64,000 nucleotides of DNA from positions 32,373 to 96,372 of the forward strand of contig NZ_JADDRL010000027.1 of NCBI RefSeq assembly GCF_021538895.1, written 5' to 3'. This document shows positions 38,939-48,082 of the stretch, one piece after another. A program made the translations under genes and the position numbers. The stretch is from Streptomyces olivochromogenes. Its GTDB lineage: Bacteria > Actinomycetota > Actinomycetes > Streptomycetales > Streptomycetaceae. A model generated the notes under the pieces. The model was given only the letters and a program-made list of their open reading frames with translations, did no database searches and was not told where the DNA came from. Position 1 is the first letter of the stretch. Each line of letters opens with the position of its first letter.

Positions 38939-40828
38939 TTACAGCACGAAGCAGGTGTCGAAGATCTCGGTCGGTGCCTCGGGGGCGAAGCCGCGCCGGG
39001 CGCGCCAGTGCCGGTGCTGTTCGGACTCGGCGACTGCCTGGCCGAGCAGTTCGGCCTGTCGCGCGCCCGAGATGCTGGGCTTGACGGTGGCCTGGTAGCC
39101 CCCGTAGTGGGCGACCGGGCTCCATGCCGGGCTGATCGCGGGTATCGCCTCGTCCAGGCCCTCGTACTCGGCGGCGGCGTAGACGATGCGGCCGCCGGTG
39201 ACGGTGAGGAGGGACTCGATGTGCGGGATGTCCTGTTCGGGGACGGTGAAGAAGTCGTCGGACAGGACGGCGAGGTCGCCGTAGAAGCCGGGCTTGAGGA
39301 CGCCCTTGACGTCCTGCTCTCCGGTGAGTTGGGCGCCGGCCCGGGTGTACATGGTCAGTGCGGTCTCGCGGCCGACGCGGTTCTCCGGCGGGTAGATCGT
39401 CAGGTCACCGATGGTCCGGCCGGAGACCAACCAATGCAGCGCGACCCACGGGTTGTAGGAAGACACCCGGGTGGCGTCCGTACCGGCGCCGACGGTCAAA
39501 CCGCGCTCCAGCATGGCGCGCACCGGCGGTGCCTCTGCCGCGGCCCCGGCGCCGTAGCGGCGTACGAATGCCTCGCCCTGGAAGGACATCCGGTTCTGGA
39601 CCGACATGGCGCCGCCGAGCGCGGCGACGCGGTCCAGGCTCTCGCCCGAGGCGGTCTCCGCATGGTCGAACAGCCAACGGTGGCCGGCCGGGAAGAGGCC
39701 CTCGGCGGCGAGCTTCTCGAAGACCGCGAGGTCGCGGCGGATCGTCTCGTCGTAGGTGGCGTGCAGGCGGAAGCCCCAGCCGTTCTCCATCAGCAGCCGT
39801 ACGGCCGCCTCGAAGTCCCCCTCGTAGCCGGCGGCCAGTTCGGGCCGGGGCTCGGTGAAGTTCTCGAAGTCGGCTGCCGACCAGGTCAGGTTCTCCCCGG
39901 CGCCGTTGAGCCGGAGCCATTCGTCGCCGTCCCCGGGCCGGACCATGCCGATCCAGCGCTTGAGGTCGTCGATCTCCTGTCCCGCCGTCTGCGGGAAAAG
40001 GTGGTAGGCGATGCGCAGAGACAGCTGGCCTGCCTGGGCGAGGTCGACGACGGTGCCGTAGTTGTCGGGGAAGTTCTGGAAGCCCCCGGCCGCGTCGATG
40101 GCCGAGGTGAGGCCGAACCTGTTCAGCTCGCGAAGGAAGTGCCGGGTGGAGGTCTTCAGGTCCTCGCCCTGCAGGGTGGGGGCCGCGGCGAGGGTGGAGT
40201 ACAGGATCAGCGCGCTGGGGGCGGCCAGGAGCATGCCGGTCGGCTCGCCGTCGCGGCCGCGCACGATCTGCCCGCCCCTGGGGTCGGGGGTGGCCTTGGT
40301 GTAGCCGGCCGCCTTCAGCGCCGCGCGGTTCATCAGGGCGGACTGGTACAGGTGCAGCACGAACACCGGCGTGTCCGGCGCGGCCGCGTTCAGTTCGGCC
40401 AGGGTCGGCAGGCGCTTCTCGGCGAACTGGTCCGCCGACCAACCGCCGACCACCTTGACCCACTGCCCCTTGGGAGTACGGGCGGCCTGCTCGCGCAGCA
40501 TCGCCAGCGCCTGGCGCAGCGTGGGTACGCCGTCCCAGCGCAGTTCCAGGACGTAGTTCAAGCCGCCGCGGATCACGTGCAGATGAGAGTCGTTCAGGCC
40601 GGGGATGACCCGGCGGCCGAGCGCGTCGACCACCCGGGTCCGCGCGCTGACCAGCGGGGCGACGTCCTTGTCGTCGCCGACCACGGTGACCTTGCCGTCC
40701 TTGATGGCGACGGCGGTGGCCTGCGGGTGCACCGGGTCGCCGGTGTAGATCTTGGCGTTGCGGACCACGAGGTCGGCGACGTGGTCGTCGCTGACAGCGG
40801 GAAGGCCGGCCACGGGCATGGTGGCCAT
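38939..40828 (-). CDS. amidohydrolase-family enzyme (YtcJ/NfdA-like)
   Basis: A 629-aa metal-dependent hydrolase. The opening DLVVRNAKIYTGDPVHPQA and the metal motif PGLNDSHLHV (H-L-H) belong to the amidohydrolase superfamily. Further motifs include FRLHATYDET, WLFDHAET and the late aspartate in GAGTDATRVSSYNPW, typical of the YtcJ group that includes N-substituted formamide deformylases. Substrate is not known. I preferred the ATG at 40826-40828 (MATMPVAG) because GGAG lies 9 nt upstream; alternative TTG and ATG codons are 5 and 3 codons earlier. It leads a set with DoxX and MarR genes. Confidence 0.88.
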   Translation of the reverse strand: MATMPVAGLPAVSDDHVADLVVRNAKIYTGDPVHPQATAVAIKDGKVTVVGDDKDVAPLVSARTRVVDALGRRVIPGLNDSHLHVIRGGLNYVLELRWDGVPTLRQALAMLREQAARTPKGQWVKVVGGWSADQFAEKRLPTLAELNAAAPDTPVFVLHLYQSALMNRAALKAAGYTKATPDPRGGQIVRGRDGEPTGMLLAAPSALILYSTLAAAPTLQGEDLKTSTRHFLRELNRFGLTSAIDAAGGFQNFPDNYGTVVDLAQAGQLSLRIAYHLFPQTAGQEIDDLKRWIGMVRPGDGDEWLRLNGAGENLTWSAADFENFTEPRPELAAGYEGDFEAAVRLLMENGWGFRLHATYDETIRRDLAVFEKLAAEGLFPAGHRWLFDHAETASGESLDRVAALGGAMSVQNRMSFQGEAFVRRYGAGAAAEAPPVRAMLERGLTVGAGTDATRVSSYNPWVALHWLVSGRTIGDLTIYPPENRVGRETALTMYTRAGAQLTGEQDVKGVLKPGFYGDLAVLSDDFFTVPEQDIPHIESLLTVTGGRIVYAAAEYEGLDEAIPAISPAWSPVAHYGGYQATVKPSISGARQAELLGQAVAESEQHRHWRARRGFAPEAPTEIFDTCFVL

Positions 40829-40985
40829 GGCGATCATCTCCAATGGGGGTGCTCAGAACTCCCATGGGCAGGGAGTACTCAGAAGCCGTGAGTGTGGGGG
40901 GGAGCGGCTGCTGGGGCCGCAGTGGGGGGATGAGCGATGGAGGACGGGAAGAGGGATGGGGATGGGGATGCGACCGGGGCTTGCG

Positions 40986-41672
40986 TCAGCCGGCGGATGA
41001 GCCGCGCGGCACGGCCAGGGCGGCGGCAGCGGTACCGCAGGTGCTGGCCAGCAGAGGCCAGCCGAGCCCGGTGTGCTGTACGAACAGGGCTCCGGCGAAC
41101 GCGCCGGCCAGCATGGCCAGTACCGAGGCCAGTCGGCGCCCGGCACGCGGATTGGTACCGCCCGCGAGAGTCGAGTCGGATGCCAGTCCGGTCAACGTGA
41201 GTGTCAGCACCGTCGTGGTCACATCCGGCACGGCGAGCTTGCGGACCGTCCCGTTGCGCAGGCCCATGGCCAGGGCGATCAGGGCGATGAGCACATGGAC
41301 CGCCTGGCTCGCGGCGAAGGCGACGGCGGTGGCCGCGGTCAGCAGCACCACTTCCAGCAGGAGGATCCGGCGCAGCCGGTACGACGACGTACGACGGCTC
41401 AGTACGGCCCCCAGTCGGCCGGCGATCCCCGCTCCGAGCAGGAAGGCGGCCAGCGAGACCAGCGAGCCGAGCACCGAGAAGCCGGGGACGCCGGCGGCGG
41501 CGAAGCCGATGATGACGACGTTGCCGGTCATGTTCGCGGTGAAGACATGCCCCAGCCCCAGATAGCTGATCGCGTCGATGAGGCCGCTCACGGCCGTCAC
41601 GGTCATCAGGGCCGGCAGCAGCGGCTCACGACCGCCCGGCGCGCCGGGCGCGGAGGAATGAGGGTGGTTCAC
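40986..41672 (-). CDS. DUF1275/YoaK-family membrane protein
   Basis: A 228-aa protein with about six TM helices. The N-terminal LIDAISYLGLGHVFTANMTG is the clear DUF1275 (YoaK) signature, followed by NVVIIGFA; later helices include LLLEVVLLTAATAVAFAASQ and a C-terminal GWPLLASTCGTAAAALAV. Function unknown; a transport role is generally assumed. The GTG start has AGGAAA 6-7 nt upstream. Three tandem 17-bp repeats lie 16-81 bp before the start and may be operators. Confidence 0.88.
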   Translation of the reverse strand: MNHPHSSAPGAPGGREPLLPALMTVTAVSGLIDAISYLGLGHVFTANMTGNVVIIGFAAAGVPGFSVLGSLVSLAAFLLGAGIAGRLGAVLSRRTSSYRLRRILLLEVVLLTAATAVAFAASQAVHVLIALIALAMGLRNGTVRKLAVPDVTTTVLTLTLTGLASDSTLAGGTNPRAGRRLASVLAMLAGAFAGALFVQHTGLGWPLLASTCGTAAAALAVPRGSSAG

Positions 41673-41687
41673 TGTCGTTTCCTTGGG

Positions 41688-41753
41688 TCACGGCACGTAT
41701 CCGGTCCTGAATCACGGCACGTGTCCGGTCCGTGGATCACGGCCCGTATCCGG
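41688..41753. repeat. three direct 17-bp repeats upstream of the DUF1275 gene
   Basis: TCACGGCACGTATCCGG (41688-41704), TCACGGCACGTGTCCGG (41712-41728) and TCACGGCCCGTATCCGG (41737-41753) recur at 24 and 25 bp with only single-base differences. They lie directly upstream of the leftward DUF1275 gene and downstream of the hydrolase gene, so an operator array is likely. Confidence 0.65.
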
Positions 41754-41894
41754 CTCAAATTGCGCGCCTGCGGACGTGGGCCTTGCCCTGAGTCGCCTGG
41801 TCGGCCACCGGGCCGACCAGGCGCTGCCTCGCCGCCCACGACAGCGGGCCGGCGCCGGCCCCGGGAGTGGTGCCCTCGGGCCGGCGCCCGGCGA

Positions 41895-42557
41895 TCAGCC
41901 CGCAGCGTGGGCGCCGATGACGGACTGGGCGTAGACGACACCGAGACCGTAGGCGCCGCCGTGCTCCTTGACGATCTCCATGACGGGCAGGTACGTCTCG
42001 GCACGGGCCCAGTCGCGCTGCAGCTCAAGCAGCACCTGGATCCAGGTCACCGGCACCGCGCCGGCCCTGCCCATCCGCTCGATGGCGTGCTCGTGGGCCT
42101 GCGGAGTGACACCGCCGGAGGCGTCGGCGACGACGTACACCTCGTAGCCCTGTCCGAGCGCGGACAGCACGGGAAGAACGAGGCACACCTCGGTCCACAG
42201 ACCCGAGATGACGATCTTCCGGCGGCCGGTGGCCTTGATCGCCTCGACGACCGCGCTGTCCTCCCAGGCGTTCATCGTGGTGCGGTCGATGATCTCCTCG
42301 CCCGGGAAGACCTCGGCCAGCTGCGGCAGGAGCGGGCCGGAGAACGACTCGGCGGCCACGGTGGTCAGCACCACGGGGACGCTGAACGCCTTGGCGGCCT
42401 TCGCCAGGCCCACGGTGGCATTGATGATCGCGGTGCGGTCGCCACTGCCGGTGCCGAAGAACATCTGCGGCTGGTGGTCGACGAACAGCATCACGGCGTT
42501 GTCGGGAGTCAGCAGGTCCGGGCTGGGAGCGGCCTTGACGTTGGCGATGTTGAACAT
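41895..42557 (-). CDS. isochorismatase-like cysteine hydrolase (YcaC type)
   Basis: A 220-aa hydrolase closest in pattern to E. coli YcaC: MLFVDHQPQMFF (catalytic D27), LTTVAAESFSGPLLPQLAEV, NAWEDSAVVEAIKATGRRKI and the nucleophile C125 in GLWTEVCLVLPVLSALGQGY. YcaC-like proteins are octameric hydrolases of uncertain substrate. AGGAAA lies 8 nt before the ATG at 42555-42557. An in-frame ATG 39 codons upstream has an even better AAGGAGG, so a longer form of 259 residues with a basic leader is possible. The 298 bp to the next gene upstream hold an AT-rich promoter-like patch. Confidence 0.88.
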   Translation of the reverse strand: MFNIANVKAAPSPDLLTPDNAVMLFVDHQPQMFFGTGSGDRTAIINATVGLAKAAKAFSVPVVLTTVAAESFSGPLLPQLAEVFPGEEIIDRTTMNAWEDSAVVEAIKATGRRKIVISGLWTEVCLVLPVLSALGQGYEVYVVADASGGVTPQAHEHAIERMGRAGAVPVTWIQVLLELQRDWARAETYLPVMEIVKEHGGAYGLGVVYAQSVIGAHAAG

Positions 42558-42855
42558 GACGGTTTCCTCTGTTTCTGCTGGTACAGGCAGGGACCCACGC
42601 CTGGCGTGCCTGGCGGCGGGCCGACCGAACAGCCGGCCGAGCAGTCCCTGCATTCGGTTCTTGGATGCCGACATCACGGCCTCCTTGGGTGTCGCGCCGG
42701 GGCGGTTGGTCCGTCCCCGGGCAGGACGCTCACACCAACCAATCTCGCAAAGAAGAAGTTTCCAGGCAAGAGGTTGAATGATGAACTACAAGAGAGGTGT
42801 ATCACCCACGCATCTGCTCCGACACCTGCCGAGCCAGGCTCACCGACCGTCTCGT

Positions 42856-45800
42856 TCAGCAGGAGCCGGCGTACCGCACGTCGCGGACGTACCTCTGCCA
42901 CTCGGCGTACGACAGACCGGATCCGACCCGTCGGCACACCTCGGTGGCCAACCGCGGGGCATCAATGCTGTACGTGATCACCGGTACGTGCCGGGCGGAG
43001 ACGTACAGGGTGCGATCGTCCTCACTGAAGGCCAGCGCCATGACCTCGCCCCCGGGGTCGGCGAAGGCGGACCCGATCGGACGCCGGGCGGCGACGTCCC
43101 ACAGCCGTACGGTGCCAGCCTCCGTCCCCACCGCGAGCGTGCCGCCGTCGTGGGAGAACGCCAGCGCCGACACGACACCCGCCAAGTCGGCGTCGGCGGT
43201 GACCGCGTCGGCCGAGTCGGGCGGGAACTCCGCGAGCCACTGCCGAACTTGGCCGTCCCAGAGGGTCACCCAACCAGAATCGTCGCCTGCCGCAAGATAG
43301 CCGCCGTCGTGGCTGAAGGCCACGAGGCTGGGCAACCCCTGGGTGAGGACACGGTGGGTGACCTTCCCGGAAGACGGAACGACCACGTGGCCCTCCGAAG
43401 TCGCCAGCAGGCGGCCGTCGTCCGTGACGGCCAGGCTGTCTCCCCAGACACCGGGCATCCGGCTGGATCTCGCTCGTCGTCGTACGTCCCACATCTCAGT
43501 CCGCTCTTGGGACAGCGACACCAGCATCCTGCGGCCACCGTCTTCGAGAGCGATCGCGTCGATCGCGTCTGCCTCCTCTCCCGTGCGCGGGAACCGCAAG
43601 GTGGCCGACCGCTCCGGGCGGCGTGCGTCGACCACACTGACCCACGGTGGCGTCTCGGATGTGAAGTTCGTGCTGGAGTAGGCGCAGGTCCGGTTATCCG
43701 AGGCGAACGCCACAAGGTCGGTGCAGTCCGGCTCGTCGTCGCCCATCGCGCACGGAGCGGTGGGCAGGCGGTCGGTCACCACCCTTCCGGTCGGTACGTC
43801 CATCAGACGCATCCGGTGCCGTCCTCCGGCCCGCCGGGTCAGCGCCAGCAGACGGCCGTCGGGGCTGAAGCCGGCGCTCGTGGTGACGTCCCGCTGCCAG
43901 GCCGGATCAAGGGCGTGCCCGAGCGCGACGGACCACACCGTGGCGCTGGAACTGCCCGTCTCATAGCGAAGCTTCCCTTCCCCCAGGTCAATCCGGATGG
44001 GGCCGAGCTCCTGGCCGTCAGCCCATGGAATCCGGAACACCGGGGTCGTCGGATCGTCCACCCGCCACAGCAGAATCGCGCTGTCGTCCGCGGTGGCGAC
44101 GAACCGCCCGTCCCGGCTGAACTCCGCCTGGGTCAGGTCGCGGTGCTTGATGCGGGGCAGTTCCCGTCCCGACGCCACGTCCCAGGTTCGCAACCCATTG
44201 CTGGAGGCGACGGTCACCCTGCGGCTGTCGGGTGTGAAGGCGATGGCGCCCGTGCGGCACTCCTCCTTGTGAAACGCCGTCCTCCAGGCACCTTTCAATC
44301 GACGGTTGCTCGCCACGTCCCAGACCTCAAGCTGCTTCTCGGGGCACATGGCGAGGAGACGGTCGTCAGGGCTGACCGCGTCCAGGCCGGCCGCGCCGGC
44401 GAAATGGAGGTCATCGGTACCCGGACCAGCGACGAATCTACTCGGTGCATCACTCGGACCCAGGCCGCGCCTGAACAGCAGACGCCGGTGCCGCAGGTCC
44501 CACAGGCGCACCGCGGAACCAGACCCGTCGTCCAGGGTGGCGATCACCAGCGTGCGACCGCTGGGGCCGAACCAGCCCGTGCCCTCGCCCTTCTCGGGCA
44601 GGTGCCCGGTCTTCCTGCCCCTGACCAGGTCCCAGATCTGGACCCCGGAGCCGGTGAAGCCGACCGCCAGGCTGCGCCCGTCCCTGGAGACGTCCGACCA
44701 TGAGGCGTCGGACAGGCCCGGAATCCTTGATGAGGACAGCCGCCGATGGCTCCGTACGTCCCACCGAGTGGCCCGTTCTCCGGAGAGGGAGACCGTGACG
44801 CGGCCGTCGCTGTCGAGGTGCACGTTAGGACCGGACTCCTGGTCAGGGATCCGGAACGCGTCCTGCTCCTTCTGAGCCATGGAGGCCAGCAAGGCCGATC
44901 GGGTCTCGGGCAGGTCGGCGATCTTCCACGCCGCGAGGCTGAGCCGCATCGCTGTGGCGGGCTGGGACGAACGCAGGCTTTCCGCGACCGCCGCGACCCG
45001 GCGGGCTTCCGCCTCGACTCGCCGACGCTCACCGGCCCGGTTCTGCTGCCAGGCGACCAGGCCGGCCAGCAGAGCCAGGGCCACCACGCAGGACAGGGTG
45101 ACTACGAAGGTACGCAGCCGCTTTGCGGTGCGCGCAGCCGACTGCCGCTCCCGTGCGCGGGTTGCGAGGCCGGCGGACAGGAAGGCCCATTCCAACTGGG
45201 TGAGATGAGCGCGCCGCTCCGGTGCCGCGAACGCTTCCTCGGCGCCGGCCAGCCGGGTGCCCCGGTAGAGGGCGCCGGGATCGCGGTCGAGGTCCTGCCA
45301 GGCACATGCGGCCTCGGTCAACTGGCGGTGGGCGCGTATGCGGTCGCGTTCGGCGTCGATCCAGCCGCTCAGCCTGGGCCACGCACTGATCACAGCCTCG
45401 TGGGCGAGATCCACCGTGTCGTCGTCCAGGGTGATGAGCCGGGCGTGTGCCAACCGCTCCAGGACCACATGGACATCGTCCTGTGCGGTGTCCGGGGCGC
45501 CGCTGACGAATTCGCCGCGGTCGGTGGGGCGACGGGTGTCGGACGTTCCGTTGCCGGGGGTGATCAGTCGCAGCAGCATGTGCCGGGCGAGCTCGGCCTG
45601 GACGGGGGTGAACTTGCCGAAGGTCTCTTCGGCGGTGCGGGCGATGGCACCGTGCAGGCCGCCGGCCGCTTCGTACGCCGCTTCGGTCAGGGCACGGCCG
45701 TCGCGACGGTGCCAGGTCTCCAACAGGGCGTGGGACAGCAGTGGCAGCGCACCGGGCTCGCCGGAGACCTCCTCGATCAGCCGTGCCGTCAAAGAGCGTT

Positions 45801-46671
45801 CGACGATCAGGCCGTCGGCCTGGGCCGGTCCGACGATCGCTTCGCGCAGTTCGGCACGGCTCATCGGACCGGTCAGCAGGGTGGCGTCCTGCAAGGAGGC
45901 GGTCAATTCCGGGTGTTCGGCGCAGCGGCCCAGGAAGTCCGCGCGCACCGCGAGGATCACGCGCAGCCGGCCGGCGGGGTCGGCGGCGGTGAGGAGGCGC
46001 CGGATGAACTCGTCGCGTTCGGCGGGGTCGCCGCACAGGGTGTAGAGCTCTTCGAACTGGTCCACGATCAGGCAGGTGTCACCGTCCGCGTCCTTGGGAA
46101 TCAGCCGCGGACCGTGCGTGCGCATCGGGTGGCCGCCGGGGGCGAGGACGCGCAGCGCAGCGGGCCGCAGGGCGGGGTCGTCGGTGTGCTGAAGACGGGG
46201 GATGAGGCCGGCGCGCAGCAGGGAGGACTTGCCGCTGCCGGACGGGCCGAAAACCGCGGTGAACCGGCGGGACGACGCCAGCGTGAACAAGCGGTCGGTG
46301 AGCTTCTCGCGGCCGAAGTACAGGGCAGCGTCGGCGGGTTCGAAGCGGGCCAGTCCCCGGTAGGGCGGCTCGGCGTCCTCGTCCTCGGCACGTGGCTCGG
46401 CCGCCACTTTCCCGGCCGCCTCATGCCAGCGCGCCTCCCACTCCGCCGGATTCCCGCCGCAGGCGCCGACGTAGGCGAGTACCACCGACAGTGTCGGCAG
46501 CCGCTCCCCCGCAGCCGCCTGCGACAGCGTGCTCGCCCCTTGCCCCGTGTGCTTGGCCATCACCCGGTAGGTGGGACTGCCGGCCTCCACCCGCAGCTTG
46601 CGTAACTCGGCCGCGAACCGCTGCGCCGGCCCGGCGTTTGGATCGAGCGGACTCTCCGGACGCCCCGCCAC
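42856..46671 (-). CDS. HTH-nSTAND ATPase-WD40 repeat membrane protein
   Basis: A very large protein (1271 aa from the GTG at 46671; up to 1314 aa if an earlier GTG is used). Domains in order: XRE-like HTH (about 10-75: LRKLRVEAGSPTYRVMAKHT); nSTAND1 NTPase with Walker A FGPSGSGKSSLLRAGL and Walker B CLIVDQFEELY; a helical region; a TM helix (VVTLSCVVALALLAGLVAW); then about fourteen degenerate WD40 blades to the C-terminus (for example FSPDGRLLALTRR, FSHDGGTLAVGTEAG). These are signal-transducing STAND proteins frequent in Streptomyces; roles in defence, kinase-like signalling or development have been proposed. The 46671 start has AGGGG 9 nt upstream and yields the usual family N-terminus. 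Confidence 0.87.
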   Translation of the reverse strand: MAGRPESPLDPNAGPAQRFAAELRKLRVEAGSPTYRVMAKHTGQGASTLSQAAAGERLPTLSVVLAYVGACGGNPAEWEARWHEAAGKVAAEPRAEDEDAEPPYRGLARFEPADAALYFGREKLTDRLFTLASSRRFTAVFGPSGSGKSSLLRAGLIPRLQHTDDPALRPAALRVLAPGGHPMRTHGPRLIPKDADGDTCLIVDQFEELYTLCGDPAERDEFIRRLLTAADPAGRLRVILAVRADFLGRCAEHPELTASLQDATLLTGPMSRAELREAIVGPAQADGLIVERSLTARLIEEVSGEPGALPLLSHALLETWHRRDGRALTEAAYEAAGGLHGAIARTAEETFGKFTPVQAELARHMLLRLITPGNGTSDTRRPTDRGEFVSGAPDTAQDDVHVVLERLAHARLITLDDDTVDLAHEAVISAWPRLSGWIDAERDRIRAHRQLTEAACAWQDLDRDPGALYRGTRLAGAEEAFAAPERRAHLTQLEWAFLSAGLATRARERQSAARTAKRLRTFVVTLSCVVALALLAGLVAWQQNRAGERRRVEAEARRVAAVAESLRSSQPATAMRLSLAAWKIADLPETRSALLASMAQKEQDAFRIPDQESGPNVHLDSDGRVTVSLSGERATRWDVRSHRRLSSSRIPGLSDASWSDVSRDGRSLAVGFTGSGVQIWDLVRGRKTGHLPEKGEGTGWFGPSGRTLVIATLDDGSGSAVRLWDLRHRRLLFRRGLGPSDAPSRFVAGPGTDDLHFAGAAGLDAVSPDDRLLAMCPEKQLEVWDVASNRRLKGAWRTAFHKEECRTGAIAFTPDSRRVTVASSNGLRTWDVASGRELPRIKHRDLTQAEFSRDGRFVATADDSAILLWRVDDPTTPVFRIPWADGQELGPIRIDLGEGKLRYETGSSSATVWSVALGHALDPAWQRDVTTSAGFSPDGRLLALTRRAGGRHRMRLMDVPTGRVVTDRLPTAPCAMGDDEPDCTDLVAFASDNRTCAYSSTNFTSETPPWVSVVDARRPERSATLRFPRTGEEADAIDAIALEDGGRRMLVSLSQERTEMWDVRRRARSSRMPGVWGDSLAVTDDGRLLATSEGHVVVPSSGKVTHRVLTQGLPSLVAFSHDGGYLAAGDDSGWVTLWDGQVRQWLAEFPPDSADAVTADADLAGVVSALAFSHDGGTLAVGTEAGTVRLWDVAARRPIGSAFADPGGEVMALAFSEDDRTLYVSARHVPVITYSIDAPRLATEVCRRVGSGLSYAEWQRYVRDVRYAGSC

Positions 46672-46861
46672 CGGCACCGACCCCTGTTTCTTTCCACGCT
46701 CTTTCGGCCGCTTCCCCCGTGGACGCGACCCAAGGCCGGACAAGGTACGGAGCCGGTGGCGGGAGGGCAAACCGAGGGTGCTGTGTTTGGTCACCACCAC
46801 ACGCCCTGCCCAGCGAGCCGGTCACAGCCCCGGCCTGACGGGCTCGCCGGGCCGGGGCCCG

Positions 46862-48079
46862 TCAGGGCCTGACGGGCAGCCTCGGGCAGCCCGGGACGGG
46901 CGTGGAAGGGCCGGGCTGGGTGAGGACGCCGAGTGTGAGCAGAGCGAGCGCCGGCAGCACGGCGACGATGATTCCCATCGGCAAGGCGTCGGTGGCGCCA
47001 CCCGCGCCGGCCAGCGGAGCAAGTGCCCCGCCGATCATGAACTGGCTGAAGCCGAGCAGAGCGGCGGCCGACCCGGCGTGTCCGCCGTGGTCGGCCAGGG
47101 CCTGGGCCGCGGCGTTCGGCATGACCAGGCCCACGCTGGAGACCAGGACGAACAGGCCGATCAGGAGCACGGGCAGGGGTGCACGTGTCAGCACCGCGCC
47201 CAGGACCGTGGTGCCACCGGCTGTCGCGCCCAGCAGACCGGCGAGCAGCAGCACGCGGGCGCCGGCCCGGGCCACCAGCCGGCCGCTGATCTGGGCGGCC
47301 GCAATGAGTCCGGCGGCGTTGACGGCGAACACGGCGCTGTACTGCTGCGGTGACAGGCCGTGGATTTCTTGCAGGACGAACGGCGAGCCGGAGATGTAGG
47401 CGAACATCGCCGCGAAGACCAGGCCGTTGGCCAGGACGTACCCGGTGAAGACCCGGTCGCTGAGCAGCTGCCCGACGACAGCCAGCAGCGGCTGGCGTGA
47501 CGCGGAGGACCGGGTCTCCGGCAGTCCTACGGCGGAGGCCGCCAGCATCACGGCGCCGAGTACGGCCAGGCCCACGAAGATCCCCGGCCAGGCCGTGACG
47601 CGCAGTAGCTGGCCGCCGAGGACCGGCGCGAACACCGGCGCCAGGCCGGTGATCAAGGTCAGCGCGGAGAAGAGACGTGCGGTGCGGGTTCCGGAGGTGC
47701 GGTCGCGGACCATGGCGTTGGCGATGACGATGCCGAACGCCCCGCCGATGCCCTGGACCAGGCGTAGGCCGATGAGTGTCCGGACGTCGGGTGCCACCGC
47801 GCAGAGCGCGCTGGCGATCGTGTAGAGGGCGAGGCCCGCCAGCAACGGACGCCGCCGGCCGTAGGTGTCGCTCAGCGGCCCGGCGATCAGCTGCCCGATG
47901 GCCAGCCCGGCCAGGCAGGCGGTGATGGTGAGCTGGGTGGCCGCGGCGCTGGCGCGCAGGTCGCCGGCGAGGTCCGGCAGTCCGGGCAGGTAGCCGTCGA
48001 TGGACAGTGGTCCCAGGGCCACGAGCGCTGCGAGCAGGACGATGAATCGGGTTTGCCGGCCGGCGGCGTCGTTGCTCAT
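46862..48079 (-). CDS. Bcr/CflA-family drug-resistance MFS transporter
   Basis: A 405-aa exporter with twelve helices. Opening LSIDGYLPGLPDLAGDL and loop GPLSDTYGRRRPLLAGLALY are the Bcr/CflA (DHA1) signatures; RLVQGIGGAFGIVIANAMVR is the helix-4/5 motif. Family members export bicyclomycin, chloramphenicol and similar drugs; the substrate here is unknown. The ATG lies 3 nt after the oxidoreductase stop, so it is the last gene of a three-gene operon controlled by the HxlR regulator. Confidence 0.92.
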   Translation of the reverse strand: MSNDAAGRQTRFIVLLAALVALGPLSIDGYLPGLPDLAGDLRASAAATQLTITACLAGLAIGQLIAGPLSDTYGRRRPLLAGLALYTIASALCAVAPDVRTLIGLRLVQGIGGAFGIVIANAMVRDRTSGTRTARLFSALTLITGLAPVFAPVLGGQLLRVTAWPGIFVGLAVLGAVMLAASAVGLPETRSSASRQPLLAVVGQLLSDRVFTGYVLANGLVFAAMFAYISGSPFVLQEIHGLSPQQYSAVFAVNAAGLIAAAQISGRLVARAGARVLLLAGLLGATAGGTTVLGAVLTRAPLPVLLIGLFVLVSSVGLVMPNAAAQALADHGGHAGSAAALLGFSQFMIGGALAPLAGAGGATDALPMGIIVAVLPALALLTLGVLTQPGPSTPVPGCPRLPVRP

Positions 48080-48082
48080 GGC

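Noticed and set aside
42778..44703. Rightward 641-codon frame antisense to the WD40 region
   Set aside because: It mirrors the strongly biased codon pattern of the nSTAND-WD40 gene, and its composition (G, R, P, H) is that of an antisense shadow.
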